From NCBI GenBank assembly GCA_947367565.1, contig CANBEI010000005.1, forward strand, positions 1 through 42,259: a DNA stretch of 42,259 nt, in the 5' to 3' direction. Position 1 is the first letter of the stretch; each line of letters begins with the position of its first letter. Origin of the DNA: an uncultured Candidatus Saccharibacteria bacterium (GTDB lineage: Bacteria > Patescibacteriota > Saccharimonadia > Saccharimonadales > Saccharimonadaceae). The notes below the pieces were generated by a model that was not told the origin of the DNA, searched no databases, and saw only the letters and a list, made by a program, of their open reading frames with translations. The position numbers and the translations under genes are program-made. Below, piece after piece: positions 16,370 to 26,200 of the stretch.

Positions 16370-17284
16370 CTATTTCCGTCCGCGCGCCTTCGTCGTCGCT
16401 TTTTTCACTGCTTTATGCGTACGATACCAGTAAAATCCACCCGCCGCCAGCGCTAACACGACCACGACCGCGAGCGCCACTTCCGCTGGACCCGTCGTTG
16501 GTAATTCCTCTGGCGTAATCGGCTCTGCCGGCTTTGTTGGATTCGTTGGCCCCGGATCTGGGGCTTCCGGATCGGGGTCAGGTGTTGGTTCTGGATCTGG
16601 GTCTGGGTCACCACCTTCCTCAACCGCTTTCGTCTGAATCGTATAAACAATCTGCCCCGAATACCTATCACAGCCTAAAATCACACCATTTAATTCATTC
16701 AATCCCAGTGGCACGCCCTCTGCCGAAAACAGCGCCGTCGCCAACGTCGAACCATTTACCCCCCACTGATTATAAATCTTCGCCGACCCGGTCACATAAT
16801 GCAATGTTACCGCTTCTTTCGCCGTCACATACGCTTCATCCCAGACCGCCGCCGGCTGTGCATTACTCGAAGTAATCTTCCCTGTCACCGCCGCACGTTC
16901 ATTCGCCGCCAAAGACTCCGGAAAGCTGCTTGACAAGCGCACATCACGCGCCACACCCACATAGCCATGCGCTTCATCGTTGTAAGTTTCTGAAGCATCA
17001 TTGTGATAATAAATATAAACCTCGTACTGCTTACCAGCTTCTAAGATAATCTCACTACTATACGGACGCCCCGAATTCTTCTCTTCAATCCGCACAAAAT
17101 CCCGCTCATCTCCTACCGCCGCATTATTCGTAATTGAATTAAATGTTGCATGGTCAGCTGGTTTCTGATTCGTATAAGTCGGGCGCTCTGGCCCCCAAGC
17201 CATTACTGGCGCCCCCGAAACCAGCGGCGACAATGCCAGCGCCGCTAATCCCGCACTCACAATTTTATATTTTTGTTTTACCAT
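16370..17284 (-). CDS. sortase-anchored surface protein (LPTTG)
   Basis: 304 residues. Signal peptide (KYKIVSAGLAALALSPLVSG then APVMAWG), a beta-rich extracellular domain (about 40-215), a wall-spanning Pro/Asp/Glu/Thr-rich linker (DPDPDPEPTPDPDPE, about 220-255), LPTTG (about 263), a membrane helix and a basic tail ending KARGRK. This is the complete layout of a Gram-positive-type cell-wall-sorted protein. It is last in the surface operon, 25 nt after the 841-residue protein. A sortase gene is not in the window. The ectodomain family is not recognised. Confidence 0.8.
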   Translation of the reverse strand: MVKQKYKIVSAGLAALALSPLVSGAPVMAWGPERPTYTNQKPADHATFNSITNNAAVGDERDFVRIEEKNSGRPYSSEIILEAGKQYEVYIYYHNDASETYNDEAHGYVGVARDVRLSSSFPESLAANERAAVTGKITSSNAQPAAVWDEAYVTAKEAVTLHYVTGSAKIYNQWGVNGSTLATALFSAEGVPLGLNELNGVILGCDRYSGQIVYTIQTKAVEEGGDPDPDPEPTPDPDPEAPDPGPTNPTKPAEPITPEELPTTGPAEVALAVVVVLALAAGGFYWYRTHKAVKKATTKARGRK

Positions 17285-17309
17285 TTTTACTCCTCTTTGT
17301 CTTTAATTG

Positions 17310-19835
17310 CTACAATAAGCTATTTACATATTCATTAAACTCATCGTCTGTCATATCGGTCAAATCCGTACTTTCGTACGCCTCATCAGCCGCCTCTTGA
17401 TTATTTTGGTCAACTTCCTGCTGCTCGCTGCTCACCGTCTCGTCTGCCACTTGATTATCGACCACAGCTTGTTCAGCCCCACCATCCGACGTTGCCGTAC
17501 TTTCCTCAGTCTGATCATACGTCCCTGTTGTATTCCCAGTAATCTCGTCCTGCGAGACCTGATTCTCTGGCGTTTGATTCGACGGAGTCTCTATCTCGCC
17601 CGGAGTTTTATTGTCAATATTCTCAGTCTGATCTACTGGATTAGTCTGACCGCCATCTTCGACCACCTTTTTCTCATTATCCTCATCCTTCGGTTTAGGA
17701 GTTTCCGGTGGAGTTTCGTCATCCGGAGGAGTATCATCCGGTGGAGTTTCGTCATCCGGAGGAGTATCATCCGGTGGAGTTTCGTCATCCGGAGGAGTAT
17801 CCGGCTCATCATCCGGCACTTCTTCAATCACCGTCACCGTGACAATCGGCTCTCGCTTCGTCGGCGTATCAACTTTCAAATTCGGCTGGAACCCACAGTT
17901 TAAGTTAAAATCACCCGATTCCTGTGTTCCATCAGCAAACGTCATGACAATTTGTACTTGTTTTGCATTATTTCGCTTCTTCGTATCCAACCTAAGCTTG
18001 ACATTCTCAATCGCATCACCCAACGCCGCATCTTCTTTTGCCATATAGAACGTCCGCTCGGTATCATTTTCAAGATAAAACTCAAAATTCGTATTCTCAT
18101 TGTATAGCGCCAACCCACTCGCCGCGAGCAACTTCTTCTGCAAATCACCACCGTTTTCACCCAACAGTGCATCCATCACTCCCTGCGCACGCTGCTCGAC
18201 ATTCTGATTCTCAATCACGCTCGCATCAATTCCCGCCGCTTCCATAATCTGCGGATAATTCGCCACAAACGCTGCCATCGTCTGCGGTTGATCGCGGACG
18301 ATGCTCAGGAGCTCCTGAGCCGTAGTAGCATTACGCACTTCACCGAGGTCAAATACGAAATCTTTACTCTCACCGAAGTGATTCGTGCCTTTACCGGCAT
18401 TCGCCGTTTCGTACTCCGTCAGATTTCCCATCAACCCATTCGGCAATACTTGCGTCCCTTCACGCTCCGCCATCCCAGCATACATCTGTTCACCTACGTT
18501 AAGTAAGTCCACCCCCTCGTAGTCAATATCCCCACTATTCTTCAAATCTTCCGGCCCGATTCCCAACTCTTGCATTACTGCCTCAGCCTCAGCCTGCGCC
18601 GCCTGAATCTCCGCTTGCATCTCAGCCTGACCCGTTACTTCGTCACCACCGGCATTCTCTTCCGCCGCATACACCACATTTGCCGCCGGCCCATTACTTC
18701 CACCCGCACTTCGCGACGCAAAACCAGCCAACATCAAAGTCGACATCAATACAATCCCGACCTGCGCCACCGTTCGCGCCACGACTCGCTTAAACCCTTT
18801 TCGCGCTTTCAGCCTCTCATGCAATTTCTGCACCAGCCCCTCGCGCTTCTCAGCGGTCTGTTCTTGCTCAGCCAATTCCGCTTTTTCTTCCTCCGACATC
18901 CAGCGCCCCGGGTTCGCCTCAGCTTCCGCTGCCATCGCCGCCATATTATCCCAATATTCCTGACTGCGCTGTGCTTCCGCCTCTTCTTGTACTGCTGCTT
19001 CCGTTTCATCGGCTAGATTTTGCACACCCTGGTCGACCTGCTCAAACAATTCCTGATCGCGACTTTCCAACTCCGCTTTCTTCTTCTCCAACATTTCACG
19101 TAACGCAGCGTCCTGCGCACCCAAGCTCGCTATCACCGCATCATACGCCGCGCTCGTCATCTTCTCCGCCGTATTCACATCCGCTTCGCCAGTAAGCTCC
19201 TCAGCTTCCCCACTCACTGGCGACGTCTCATCCTGCTCATACAACACCGCCTCTTGCTGCGCTTCCGACATTTCCTCAAAAACCCGCTCCCTACGCATAC
19301 TCATTGACCCATATTGCGCCATTGCCTGCTCTAGCTGTTTCTTCTGGTATTCATGCATCTCCGGGTCAAGATACCGCTCCGTCTTCATCTCTTCAATCTC
19401 ACCCGCCAGCTTCTTCATGTCCTGCGTCATCTCACGTGCCGCCACCTCTGGTGACCGCCCCGCCAAGATATTTTTCATTTCCGCCTTGCGCTTCTTTTCA
19501 AACGCTTCACGCGCCAACTTTCGCTGCTCTTTTTCGTAAGCGTTAATATCAAAATCTTCTTCCCCATTTTTCTTTGCCTCGAGCGCCCTTTGGATTGTCT
19601 CTTCCGAGTACTTCTGTTGATTGCGCCCATCTGTCGTCTCGCGCAGCATTTTCTCTAACTGCGCCAGCTCCTCATCGCTAGCCCGTTCTGCCTTCTTTCC
19701 TTGACGCTCATAATACTTATCAACCGCATTTACGGTCTCTTTGCCAATCTCCTGCTCAACCTTCTTACGCTCCGCGCTCTTCTCACGCTCACCGCCCCCG
19801 CTCGGTGCCCTTTCACCCTTATTCCGTCTCGCCAT
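17310..19835 (-). CDS. large coiled-coil membrane protein with Pro/Asp-rich exported tail
   Basis: 841 residues. Residues 1-340 are almost all charged helix (coiled coil). A basic patch and one membrane segment (about 350-375, TVAQVGIVLMSTLMLAGFA) follow. Then comes an exported domain (about 390-650), a linker of 11-residue repeats (DDETPPDDTPP), and an acidic Gln/Asn-rich end. The segment before the helix (RLKARKGFKRVVARTVAQ) resembles one in the 526-residue neighbour, so they may be related. The ATG is 2 nt after the stop of the DUF5663-like gene, showing coupling. Family not recognised; a link between cytoplasm and cell surface is inferred from topology only. Confidence 0.75.
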   Translation of the reverse strand: MARRNKGERAPSGGGEREKSAERKKVEQEIGKETVNAVDKYYERQGKKAERASDEELAQLEKMLRETTDGRNQQKYSEETIQRALEAKKNGEEDFDINAYEKEQRKLAREAFEKKRKAEMKNILAGRSPEVAAREMTQDMKKLAGEIEEMKTERYLDPEMHEYQKKQLEQAMAQYGSMSMRRERVFEEMSEAQQEAVLYEQDETSPVSGEAEELTGEADVNTAEKMTSAAYDAVIASLGAQDAALREMLEKKKAELESRDQELFEQVDQGVQNLADETEAAVQEEAEAQRSQEYWDNMAAMAAEAEANPGRWMSEEEKAELAEQEQTAEKREGLVQKLHERLKARKGFKRVVARTVAQVGIVLMSTLMLAGFASRSAGGSNGPAANVVYAAEENAGGDEVTGQAEMQAEIQAAQAEAEAVMQELGIGPEDLKNSGDIDYEGVDLLNVGEQMYAGMAEREGTQVLPNGLMGNLTEYETANAGKGTNHFGESKDFVFDLGEVRNATTAQELLSIVRDQPQTMAAFVANYPQIMEAAGIDASVIENQNVEQRAQGVMDALLGENGGDLQKKLLAASGLALYNENTNFEFYLENDTERTFYMAKEDAALGDAIENVKLRLDTKKRNNAKQVQIVMTFADGTQESGDFNLNCGFQPNLKVDTPTKREPIVTVTVIEEVPDDEPDTPPDDETPPDDTPPDDETPPDDTPPDDETPPETPKPKDEDNEKKVVEDGGQTNPVDQTENIDNKTPGEIETPSNQTPENQVSQDEITGNTTGTYDQTEESTATSDGGAEQAVVDNQVADETVSSEQQEVDQNNQEAADEAYESTDLTDMTDDEFNEYVNSLL
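17707..17802. repeat. 33-bp tandem repeat, about 3 copies
   Basis: Three nearly perfect 33-bp units (17707-17739, 17740-17772, 17773 to about 17802) encode the DDETPPDDTPP linker of the 841-residue protein. Such repeats change copy number easily, so the linker length may vary between strains. Confidence 0.85.
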
Positions 19836-19837
19836 CT

Positions 19838-20164
19838 CTACGCCTCCGCCCCACTACCTAAAAACGCCGACCGAAATGCCGCCATTGTCTGCTGCGCTAC
19901 CTGCTCAAAATTCACCCCACTTCCATCGAAGAACTGCTCAATCTCCTCGTCGCTCGCCTCACGGTCCAACATGCCTTCTAACTCTACCAATTTCTCATCT
20001 GGCAACATCCGAATCATCGCCTGCTCAATCTGCTCCTCAAGCTTCGATTCGAGCTGCTCTTTCAGCGCCGCATCTTCTACGCCCTTATCCGCCATCATTT
20101 TACTGACGAACGTATTGATTACTTTCCCCTTTGTGATTTGTTCCATTGGTTTATTTTCTGGCAT
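19838..20164 (-). CDS. DUF5663-like small helical protein
   Basis: 108 residues, acidic, predicted all-helical: VINTFVSKMMADKG, LEEQIEQAMIRMLPDEKLVELE, then DEEIEQFF and a C-terminal helix. The layout matches the protein at 38288-38584 (MTEVGL, LEVRVGQKIS, LSDEQIDEFSRI), so I regard both as DUF5663 members, a family common in CPR bacteria with unknown function. It lies between the two large coiled-coil proteins in the surface operon, with a 2-nt gap to the downstream gene, and may be their partner. Confidence 0.65.
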   Translation of the reverse strand: MPENKPMEQITKGKVINTFVSKMMADKGVEDAALKEQLESKLEEQIEQAMIRMLPDEKLVELEGMLDREASDEEIEQFFDGSGVNFEQVAQQTMAAFRSAFLGSGAEA

Positions 20165-20233
20165 TTTGATACCTTTCTACATGACTTTTAAGTTAATTTA
20201 CCATAAGCAAAATCAGATGTCAACTTCCACACC

Positions 20234-21814
20234 TTACGCTACCAAAGCTTCCGGAGCAGTCTCACTCTCGGCCTCTACCTCAGCAATCTTCGCGTTCAAC
20301 TTCACAATCAAGTCCGTCAATCTCAATATTGCCGCATTATCGCCCTGACTCTGTGCCATCCGTCTCACGGCTTCCACCCTTGCGCCATTTAGCTTCCTTA
20401 GCAACTCTTCTCGGTTCACCTCTCTCGCCTCAGCCTTCCCCTGCACCGCTTCCGCATCCTGCGTCTGCCCTGCGCTTGCCGTTTCATTCTCACCGTCTTC
20501 TGCCAACACCCCTTCAGCCCAAGCCGTCGCACTCATGACCGCCCCCGCAACTTTCGTCATCACCTTATCAACCACTTTCCGGAACCCAAGCTTCTCGCGT
20601 ACTCGCTCAAACAGCCTCTTGATCCGTCCTTCGCGCTCCACCGGCTGCTCAGTTTCCTGCGCCATCTCCGCCTTCGCGCCATCTTCACTCGCTTCATCCC
20701 ACTTCAAATACGTAAACTCCGGCAAATCATCTTTCTGCCCATTCTTCAATACCTGCGCCGCATACTCCATTGCCTCATCTGGATGTTCCGCATTATATTC
20801 CTGATCGCGCTTCAACTGTTCTTGATGCTCCAGCGTATCCTCCGCATAATTCCGAAGCCGCGCCTCATACGCATCGCTCGCCTCCTCTGGCCTCCGCGTA
20901 TGCTGCTGCATTACCAGCAAAACATTCATCTTCGCCTTCCGCGGGTCCATCTTCAAATGCCAAGCAATCTCCTCATCCGGTGACAACTCCTCGTCCTGCG
21001 CATCTTCCCGCAACTCAAGATTTCCCCGATACATTTCCTCCAGCATCCGCTGCGCCCCGAGAAACACATTCTGCATTACTTCATCCGTCAATCCCCCACC
21101 GCGTTCTTTCAGCTTCGCAATATCATTCAAGATCGCTTTCTTCGCCATCTCTTCGCGCACTTCTCGCGCCTTGCCAGTCACCCCAACCAGACCATTCTCA
21201 AAGAAATTCTGAATCGCCTTATCAACCTTCGTGAGATCCGGCATCGTGCCAAGCTCAACACCTTTCTCGCGCTTCTCCTCTGTCAATCGCTGCCAGTACT
21301 CTTCCGGCGTACCCTTCACCGACTCCAGCCAAGCATCCAATTTCTCGCGCCCCGCTGCCTTCGCCTCCACCTGCTCAGCCTTCTGCTCCGTAACCTGTTC
21401 TACAGCTTTCTCCGCATCCGCAGCCTCGCTCGCCCCCGCGCTCACACTATGCTCGCCAGCCAAATCCGCCCACGCATCCGTCACCGTCTCAGTTTCCACC
21501 TTCGGCATCGCCGCCTCAGCGCTTTCCACTGCCGCCCGATACGTATCCGCATTAAACGCCGCAGCCTGTTCCGCAGCTCCCGTCGCACCCGCAACCGCAC
21601 CCATATCCTCTACCTCATACGGCCTCATCTCCGCCTTTGTTGCTGTCAACACGCGACCATTCGCGTCAACCACCTCAGCGCTCAACGTCTCGACATTCTC
21701 CTGTTGCTCTTGTTTTACATCATTCGCCATCTGCTCCCAAGCATTAAAAGCCTCATTCGCAGCGTTATTTGTTTCTGTTCCTTGATTTTGATTATTCAAC
21801 CCTTCACCCGGCAT
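20234..21814 (-). CDS. coiled-coil protein, first gene of the surface operon
   Basis: 526 residues, Ala/Glu-rich, mostly helical. A disordered Asn/Gln-rich start, a long charged middle, and near 405-440 the segment RIKRLFERVREKLGFRKVV then KVAGAVMSATAWAEGV, which resembles the membrane-proximal segment of the 841-residue protein. The hydrophobic stretch is weak here and may be a signal-like or amphipathic helix. Ribosome binding site AAAGAGGT lies before ATG 21814. It is followed after 70 nt by the DUF5663-like gene. Family not recognised. Confidence 0.7.
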   Translation of the reverse strand: MPGEGLNNQNQGTETNNAANEAFNAWEQMANDVKQEQQENVETLSAEVVDANGRVLTATKAEMRPYEVEDMGAVAGATGAAEQAAAFNADTYRAAVESAEAAMPKVETETVTDAWADLAGEHSVSAGASEAADAEKAVEQVTEQKAEQVEAKAAGREKLDAWLESVKGTPEEYWQRLTEEKREKGVELGTMPDLTKVDKAIQNFFENGLVGVTGKAREVREEMAKKAILNDIAKLKERGGGLTDEVMQNVFLGAQRMLEEMYRGNLELREDAQDEELSPDEEIAWHLKMDPRKAKMNVLLVMQQHTRRPEEASDAYEARLRNYAEDTLEHQEQLKRDQEYNAEHPDEAMEYAAQVLKNGQKDDLPEFTYLKWDEASEDGAKAEMAQETEQPVEREGRIKRLFERVREKLGFRKVVDKVMTKVAGAVMSATAWAEGVLAEDGENETASAGQTQDAEAVQGKAEAREVNREELLRKLNGARVEAVRRMAQSQGDNAAILRLTDLIVKLNAKIAEVEAESETAPEALVA

Positions 21815-21892
21815 AATAGTACTACCTCTTTAAACTACTTATAGTTTAGCACAAAGCAAGATAAAGCACAACCCCAATCCCTATCGCAAAAG

Positions 21893-21992
21893 TAAAACCC
21901 GACCAAATGTAGGAGTACGAGCGAAAACCTAAAAAGTTTTAGGTTTTCCGAGTCGACGCCCATTTGAAAACCCGAACATAAGTTCGGGTTTT
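21893..21992. terminator. hairpin cluster with bidirectional terminator
   Basis: AAAACCCGAAC-ATAA-GTTCGGGTTTT (21967-21992) is a symmetric terminator that would end the transcript of the 87-residue gene upstream on the minus strand. Next to it is GAAAACCTAAAA-AG-TTTTAGGTTTTC (21923-21948), enclosed by AAATG/CATTT arms. The whole may be another palindromic element, but it lacks the core of elements B and D. Confidence 0.6.
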
Positions 21993-22090
21993 ACTATTTA
22001 ACTTTCTTAATCTAACTTATACGCTTTTCCTCTTAAATAATGTTACTTATGAAATCAATCCTTAAATCTATCTTATAGCTAATCTCTCCG

Positions 22091-22354
22091 TTAAGCCGCA
22101 TTCCGCATCGCACTTAAGATGCTCAGACCAATTTTCCTCTTCTTAATCCTCTCTAATGCAGCCTCCATTTTCACCGGATCGGTCTCTACTGGCGCGACAT
22201 ATTCTCCTTCCTCTCTGTTATTCGCGCCCATTAATTCAAAATCGTTCCAATCCGCTTTTTTACTTCGCTCGACTCCAGCTTTCTGAATATTGAAGTCGTC
22301 ATCTGGTATTACATAGGTGTCTCCTTTGGTGTTAAAGTTGATTTTTTCGCTCAT
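22091..22354 (-). CDS. small hypothetical protein
   Basis: 87 residues, hydrophilic, with DTYVIPDDDFNIQKAG and a basic helix near the end (LERIKKRKIGLSILSAMRNAA). An AAGGAAA site lies 8 nt before the ATG. No family recognised and no membrane segment. It is monocistronic, ended by the hairpin cluster at 21893-21992. Coding is supported by the ribosome binding site and the frame length. Confidence 0.5.
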   Translation of the reverse strand: MSEKINFNTKGDTYVIPDDDFNIQKAGVERSKKADWNDFELMGANNREEGEYVAPVETDPVKMEAALERIKKRKIGLSILSAMRNAA

Positions 22355-22705
22355 GGCTGTTTCCTTTTTTGTTTTATCTTGCTATGGCCTACACTCACAG
22401 CCTTCGCGGTTTTATATTTTAATATTTGTTAGATATTTTTTTGTTTAATTTGTTTATTTATTATCTAACTAATTCCTATGTTAGCACACATCTTCCAAAA
22501 AGTCAATACCTTTTATGCTTTATTTTCCAAAAATGTCAATTTTACAGAGGTAATAATTCCCCGCCAACCGTACATTACGCCTCCGCTCTCCCGTTTTTCA
22601 TAATTGCATTTATCGCAAATAAATTATCAAATTCATAATAGAGCAATAGGATTTTACGCTTGCCATAACTGTTTTAGTAGAGTACAATTAAATTACGAAG
22701 GTAAG
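22355..22705. other. AT-rich intergenic stretch
   Basis: About 350 bases with long T and A runs. It must contain the promoter of the 87-residue gene. I see no convincing ORF, RNA gene or repeat. Confidence 0.4.
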
Positions 22706-22837
22706 TTACCGTTCGTTATCGACAATAATCGTGACGACGGTAATTTTTTGCTCAACATCAACCTTGACGTTCGTCTTGGTCTTTAACTGTGAACAGTTAC
22801 GCAGTTTGCTAAGCAAATCTAAAATCAGTGTTAACAT
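22706..22837 (-). CDS. possible 43-residue small protein
   Basis: ATG at 22837 with AAAGGAAC 8 nt upstream. Sequence MLTLILDLLSKLRNCSQLKT then a beta-like VDVEQKITVVTIIVDNER. A hydrophobic N-terminal helix followed by a hydrophilic strand-rich half. No homologue recognised; it could be chance, but the ribosome binding site is good and the frame is compact. It lies just upstream of VR2 on the opposite strand. Confidence 0.35.
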   Translation of the reverse strand: MLTLILDLLSKLRNCSQLKTKTNVKVDVEQKITVVTIIVDNER

Positions 22838-22955
22838 GTTTTTATGTTCCTTTCTGTTTTTCTTAGTGTTTATCATTATCAACAAACACCTCCCATAACA
22901 AAAAGACCTAATTTCTCCACACTCCATTTTCTAATCACCACCCTACCCCATTTAA

Positions 22956-23279
22956 TGTTTTCTGCATTTTATTCGCAACACAAACGCTTACCCCGCCACC
23001 ACCATAGTACAGTTACCATTGGCTTTTGTCCGTAGCGGAAACTTAAACTTGTACGATGGTGAGATGTTCGCCGGCGAGGGGGGCTACCCTTGGTCGCGTA
23101 CGGCGCTCTCCTCGTCCCGAGCCTACGGCTTATGGATGACGTTTACGGACGTCAATCCGTCAGACTACTATTTCCGTTGGTATAGTTTCCCCCTCCGCTG
23201 CCGTACCAAAAAATATTCCCGGACACAGACCCAGGAATATCATCAAAACGCAGAAATCCTTACACCTTCTCTAAACTAA
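22956..23279 (+). pseudogene. C-terminal remnant of a DGR target (carries VR2)
   Basis: Open from 22956 (after TAA at 22953) without ATG; the repeat starts at codon TTG 23019. It reads TTIVQLPLAFVRSG, a variable loop, WSRTALSSS, VNPSDYY and SFPLRC, then non-homologous residues to TAA at 23279, overlapping the 3' end of ileS. Only about 20 codons precede the repeat, so the body of a lectin-like target is missing. Regarded as a target fragment or a stored VR. Confidence 0.5.
23019..23200 (+). repeat. DGR variable repeat VR2
   Basis: 182 nt, one codon shorter than the TR, with the same 20-nt 5' edge and 15-nt 3' edge. TR Asn codons read Tyr, Asp, Leu, Gly, Trp, Phe and others here (for example AAC AAC AAC AAT against GAC TAC TAT TTC). 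Some non-adenine changes occur (CTG to TTA, GGC to CCT). It is followed by a small hairpin (TATTCC..GGAATA, about 23213-23238). VR1 and VR2 share six extra bases upstream (TTACCA) that the TR lacks. Confidence 0.85.
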
Positions 23280-26200
23280 TCGTCACATTCTCCCCATTTA
23301 CCTTGACAATTTCATCATACGCATAATTCTTCCCCCTATCTAGACTCTCAGCCAGCACCTCACTCATCAGCATCTCCCTCCATTCTTCCGGCACATCTGT
23401 CTCCACGTCCAGCCTAATCCTGTCATCTACGTTCAACCCCGCTTTCTTTCGCGCACTCTGTACCGCCCGCACCAATTCCCTTGTCCACCCCTCTTGCGCC
23501 AGCTCATTAGTAATCGTCTTATCGACCCGCATCTTCTCCCCCTGGGTCACGCGCTTCACGTTCACCTCATCTCGCACAATTTCCTCACCCCACTCCGGCA
23601 ATTTTTCCCCATCATAAACCAACTCCGCGAGCGGCTGTCGCACTTTTACCTGCTCTTCATGCTCATCTTTATACATCCTGAGCCTCAGGCCTTCTGCGAT
23701 CACATCCCTTACGCGCTGCATCTCCGCGAGTATCGTCTCGTCAATCTCCCCCGTCGCAGTCCAATCCGTCAAATGCACACTCGCAGAAGGATCATCCCCG
23801 CCAACCATCTTCTGCCACAATTCCTCCGCGAGAAACGGTGTAAACGGCGCCAATACCTGTGCAAGTTTCGTAAGCACTTTCCATAGCGTCCAATACGCTT
23901 CCGCCTTATCACCATCATCCTCACTCTTCCAAAATCGCCTTCGACTCCTCCGTACAAACCAATTGCTCAGATCATCCACAAACGGCAATACGCCAGAGAG
24001 TGCCTTCGGAATATTATACTCTTCCATCCCCATCGTCACATCTCGCTTCAACTCATGTAGCCGCGCAATAATCCATCGATCCAGCGGATTCTTCAGCTCT
24101 CCTTGCCAATGCCCATCGCCATCTGGACTTTCCCAGCCATCTACTTCTGCATAGGTCGTGAAGAAATCATACACATTCCAAATCATCGCGAGCTTCCGTG
24201 CTACATCACTCACATCCTTATCCGTCAGCGCAAAATCCTCACCGGAAAGCACCGGGCTACTCAGCAACAAAAACCTCAGCGCATCCGCCGAAAACTTATC
24301 CATCAACTCATTTGGGTCAGTATAATTCCCCAAGGACTTCGACATCTTCCGCCCATCATTCCCCGCCAGTGTCCCTGTCGTAATCACATTCTTAAATGCA
24401 TTCTTTTCTGCGCGTTCCTGCGCCGCCTTCCCAAATCCCCCCACTTCCGCTAGCGCCGTATTCACACAATGCACATAATAAAACCACGCTCGCACCTGCC
24501 CCACATATTCCACGATGAAATCCGCCGGATAATTCCGCTCAAACTTCTCCTTATTCTCAAACGGATAATGCAACTGCGCAAACGGCATCGACCCACTCTC
24601 GAACCAACAATCCAAAACCTTCTCAATTCGCTTAAAATGCTCCTTCTTCGCACCTTCCGTCTCTTCCGGCACTACTTCACCATCTTTCACCCACGCATCA
24701 AACTCAATCTCATCTACCCACGGCCTATGATAGTCGTCTAGTCTGACTCCACTCAACTTCTCCAACTCATCGTACCCCCCAACAACCTTCACGCTACCCT
24801 CTCCACTCTTCCACACCGGCATCGCTGTCGCCCAGAACCGGTCCCGGCTCAAGTTCCAATCCGGCGCCTGTTCAATATTCTTCTTAAACCGCCCCTTTTT
24901 CAGATACCCCGGAAACCAATTCACATTCTCATTCTGCGCAATCATCAACGGTTTAGAACCTTGCACATCGAAAAACCAACTCGGAAACGCCCGGTACATT
25001 ATCCGCTGCTTACTTCTCGGATTAAACGGATACTCGTGCTTAATATATTCAATCTTCTCAATCGGCCCATTCGCTTCCAGACACTTCGCGATAAACTTAT
25101 TCGCTTCCCAAATCTGAATCTGCCCCTCTTCATTCGGCCGCACCCCCGCCGCTCTCAAGCCGTCATCCGCCCCCGGCAAATAATCCCCATATTCATCCAA
25201 AACATCCACGCACGGCACACCACATTTCCGCCCCAACTCATAGTCATCCTCACCGTACGCCGGTGCAATGTGCACAATCCCCGTGCCGTCACTATCCGAC
25301 ACAAACTCCGCCCCCCACACTCGATGCGCGTTCTCTGCCCTACTTTCATAATACCCCTTGTCAAACTTCTGCCAGTCCACCAGCTTCACCCCACCTTCAA
25401 CTTCTAGCGCCTCGTACTCTAGTCCAACCAGTTCCTCCCCCTTAAACTTCGCCAGTTCCTCCCATTTCTCTTGCTCTTTCGCAAATCCCGTCCCCGCGAC
25501 CACGAATTCACCTTTTTCATTCCAATACAGCCCATATTCCAGCTCTGGGTTCACCGCTAGCGCCATATTTCCCACCAAAGTCCACGGCGTCGTCGTCCAC
25601 GCCAACAGAGAGATTTCCGACGCCCCCTCGTGAATACGCGCCGCATTCTCACTAACTAGCTTGAATTTCACATACGCCGACGGATCCGTCACCTCTTGAT
25701 ACGCATCATTATCCATCGTCACTTCCGACTTCGACACCGGCGTCGCAAACTTCGTATCGTACATCAAGACTTTCGCCCCCTCATAAATCTTCCCTGCCTC
25801 ATACAACGTCTTAAACGCCCACCACACTGACTCCATAAAGTCTTTATTCATCGTCCGATAAGCATTCTCAAACTCCACCCAGCGCCCAATCCGGTCAATC
25901 GTCCCCTGCCAAGTCTCCGAGTTCGCCACCATACTCTCCCTCGCCTTCAGAATATAATCCTCCAGTGACCACTTCGTGCCAATCTCTCGCCGATCCGTAA
26001 TCCCTAGCTGCTTCTCGACAAAATTCTCCGCCGGCAAACCGTGACAATCCCAGCCCCAGCGTCGCTCAACTCGTTTCCCCCGCATCGTCCAAAACCGCGG
26101 CACTGCGTCTTTCACGATACTAGAAAGCAAGGTCCCATGGTGTGGCATCCCCGTAATAAATGGAGGTCCGTCATAAAACACGTAACTATCATCCACCGGT

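Noticed and set aside
17707-17802. Short direct repeats as a CRISPR array
   Set aside because: Units are adjacent without spacers and encode an 11-residue protein repeat; no cas genes are present.
22844-23035. Plus-strand frame that runs into VR2 in another phase and ends inside it (..TIGFCP)
   Set aside because: I considered a programmed frameshift joining it to the VR2 frame. It has no ribosome binding site and no lectin-like residues, and the equivalent frame before VR1 is only 19 codons and unrelated.
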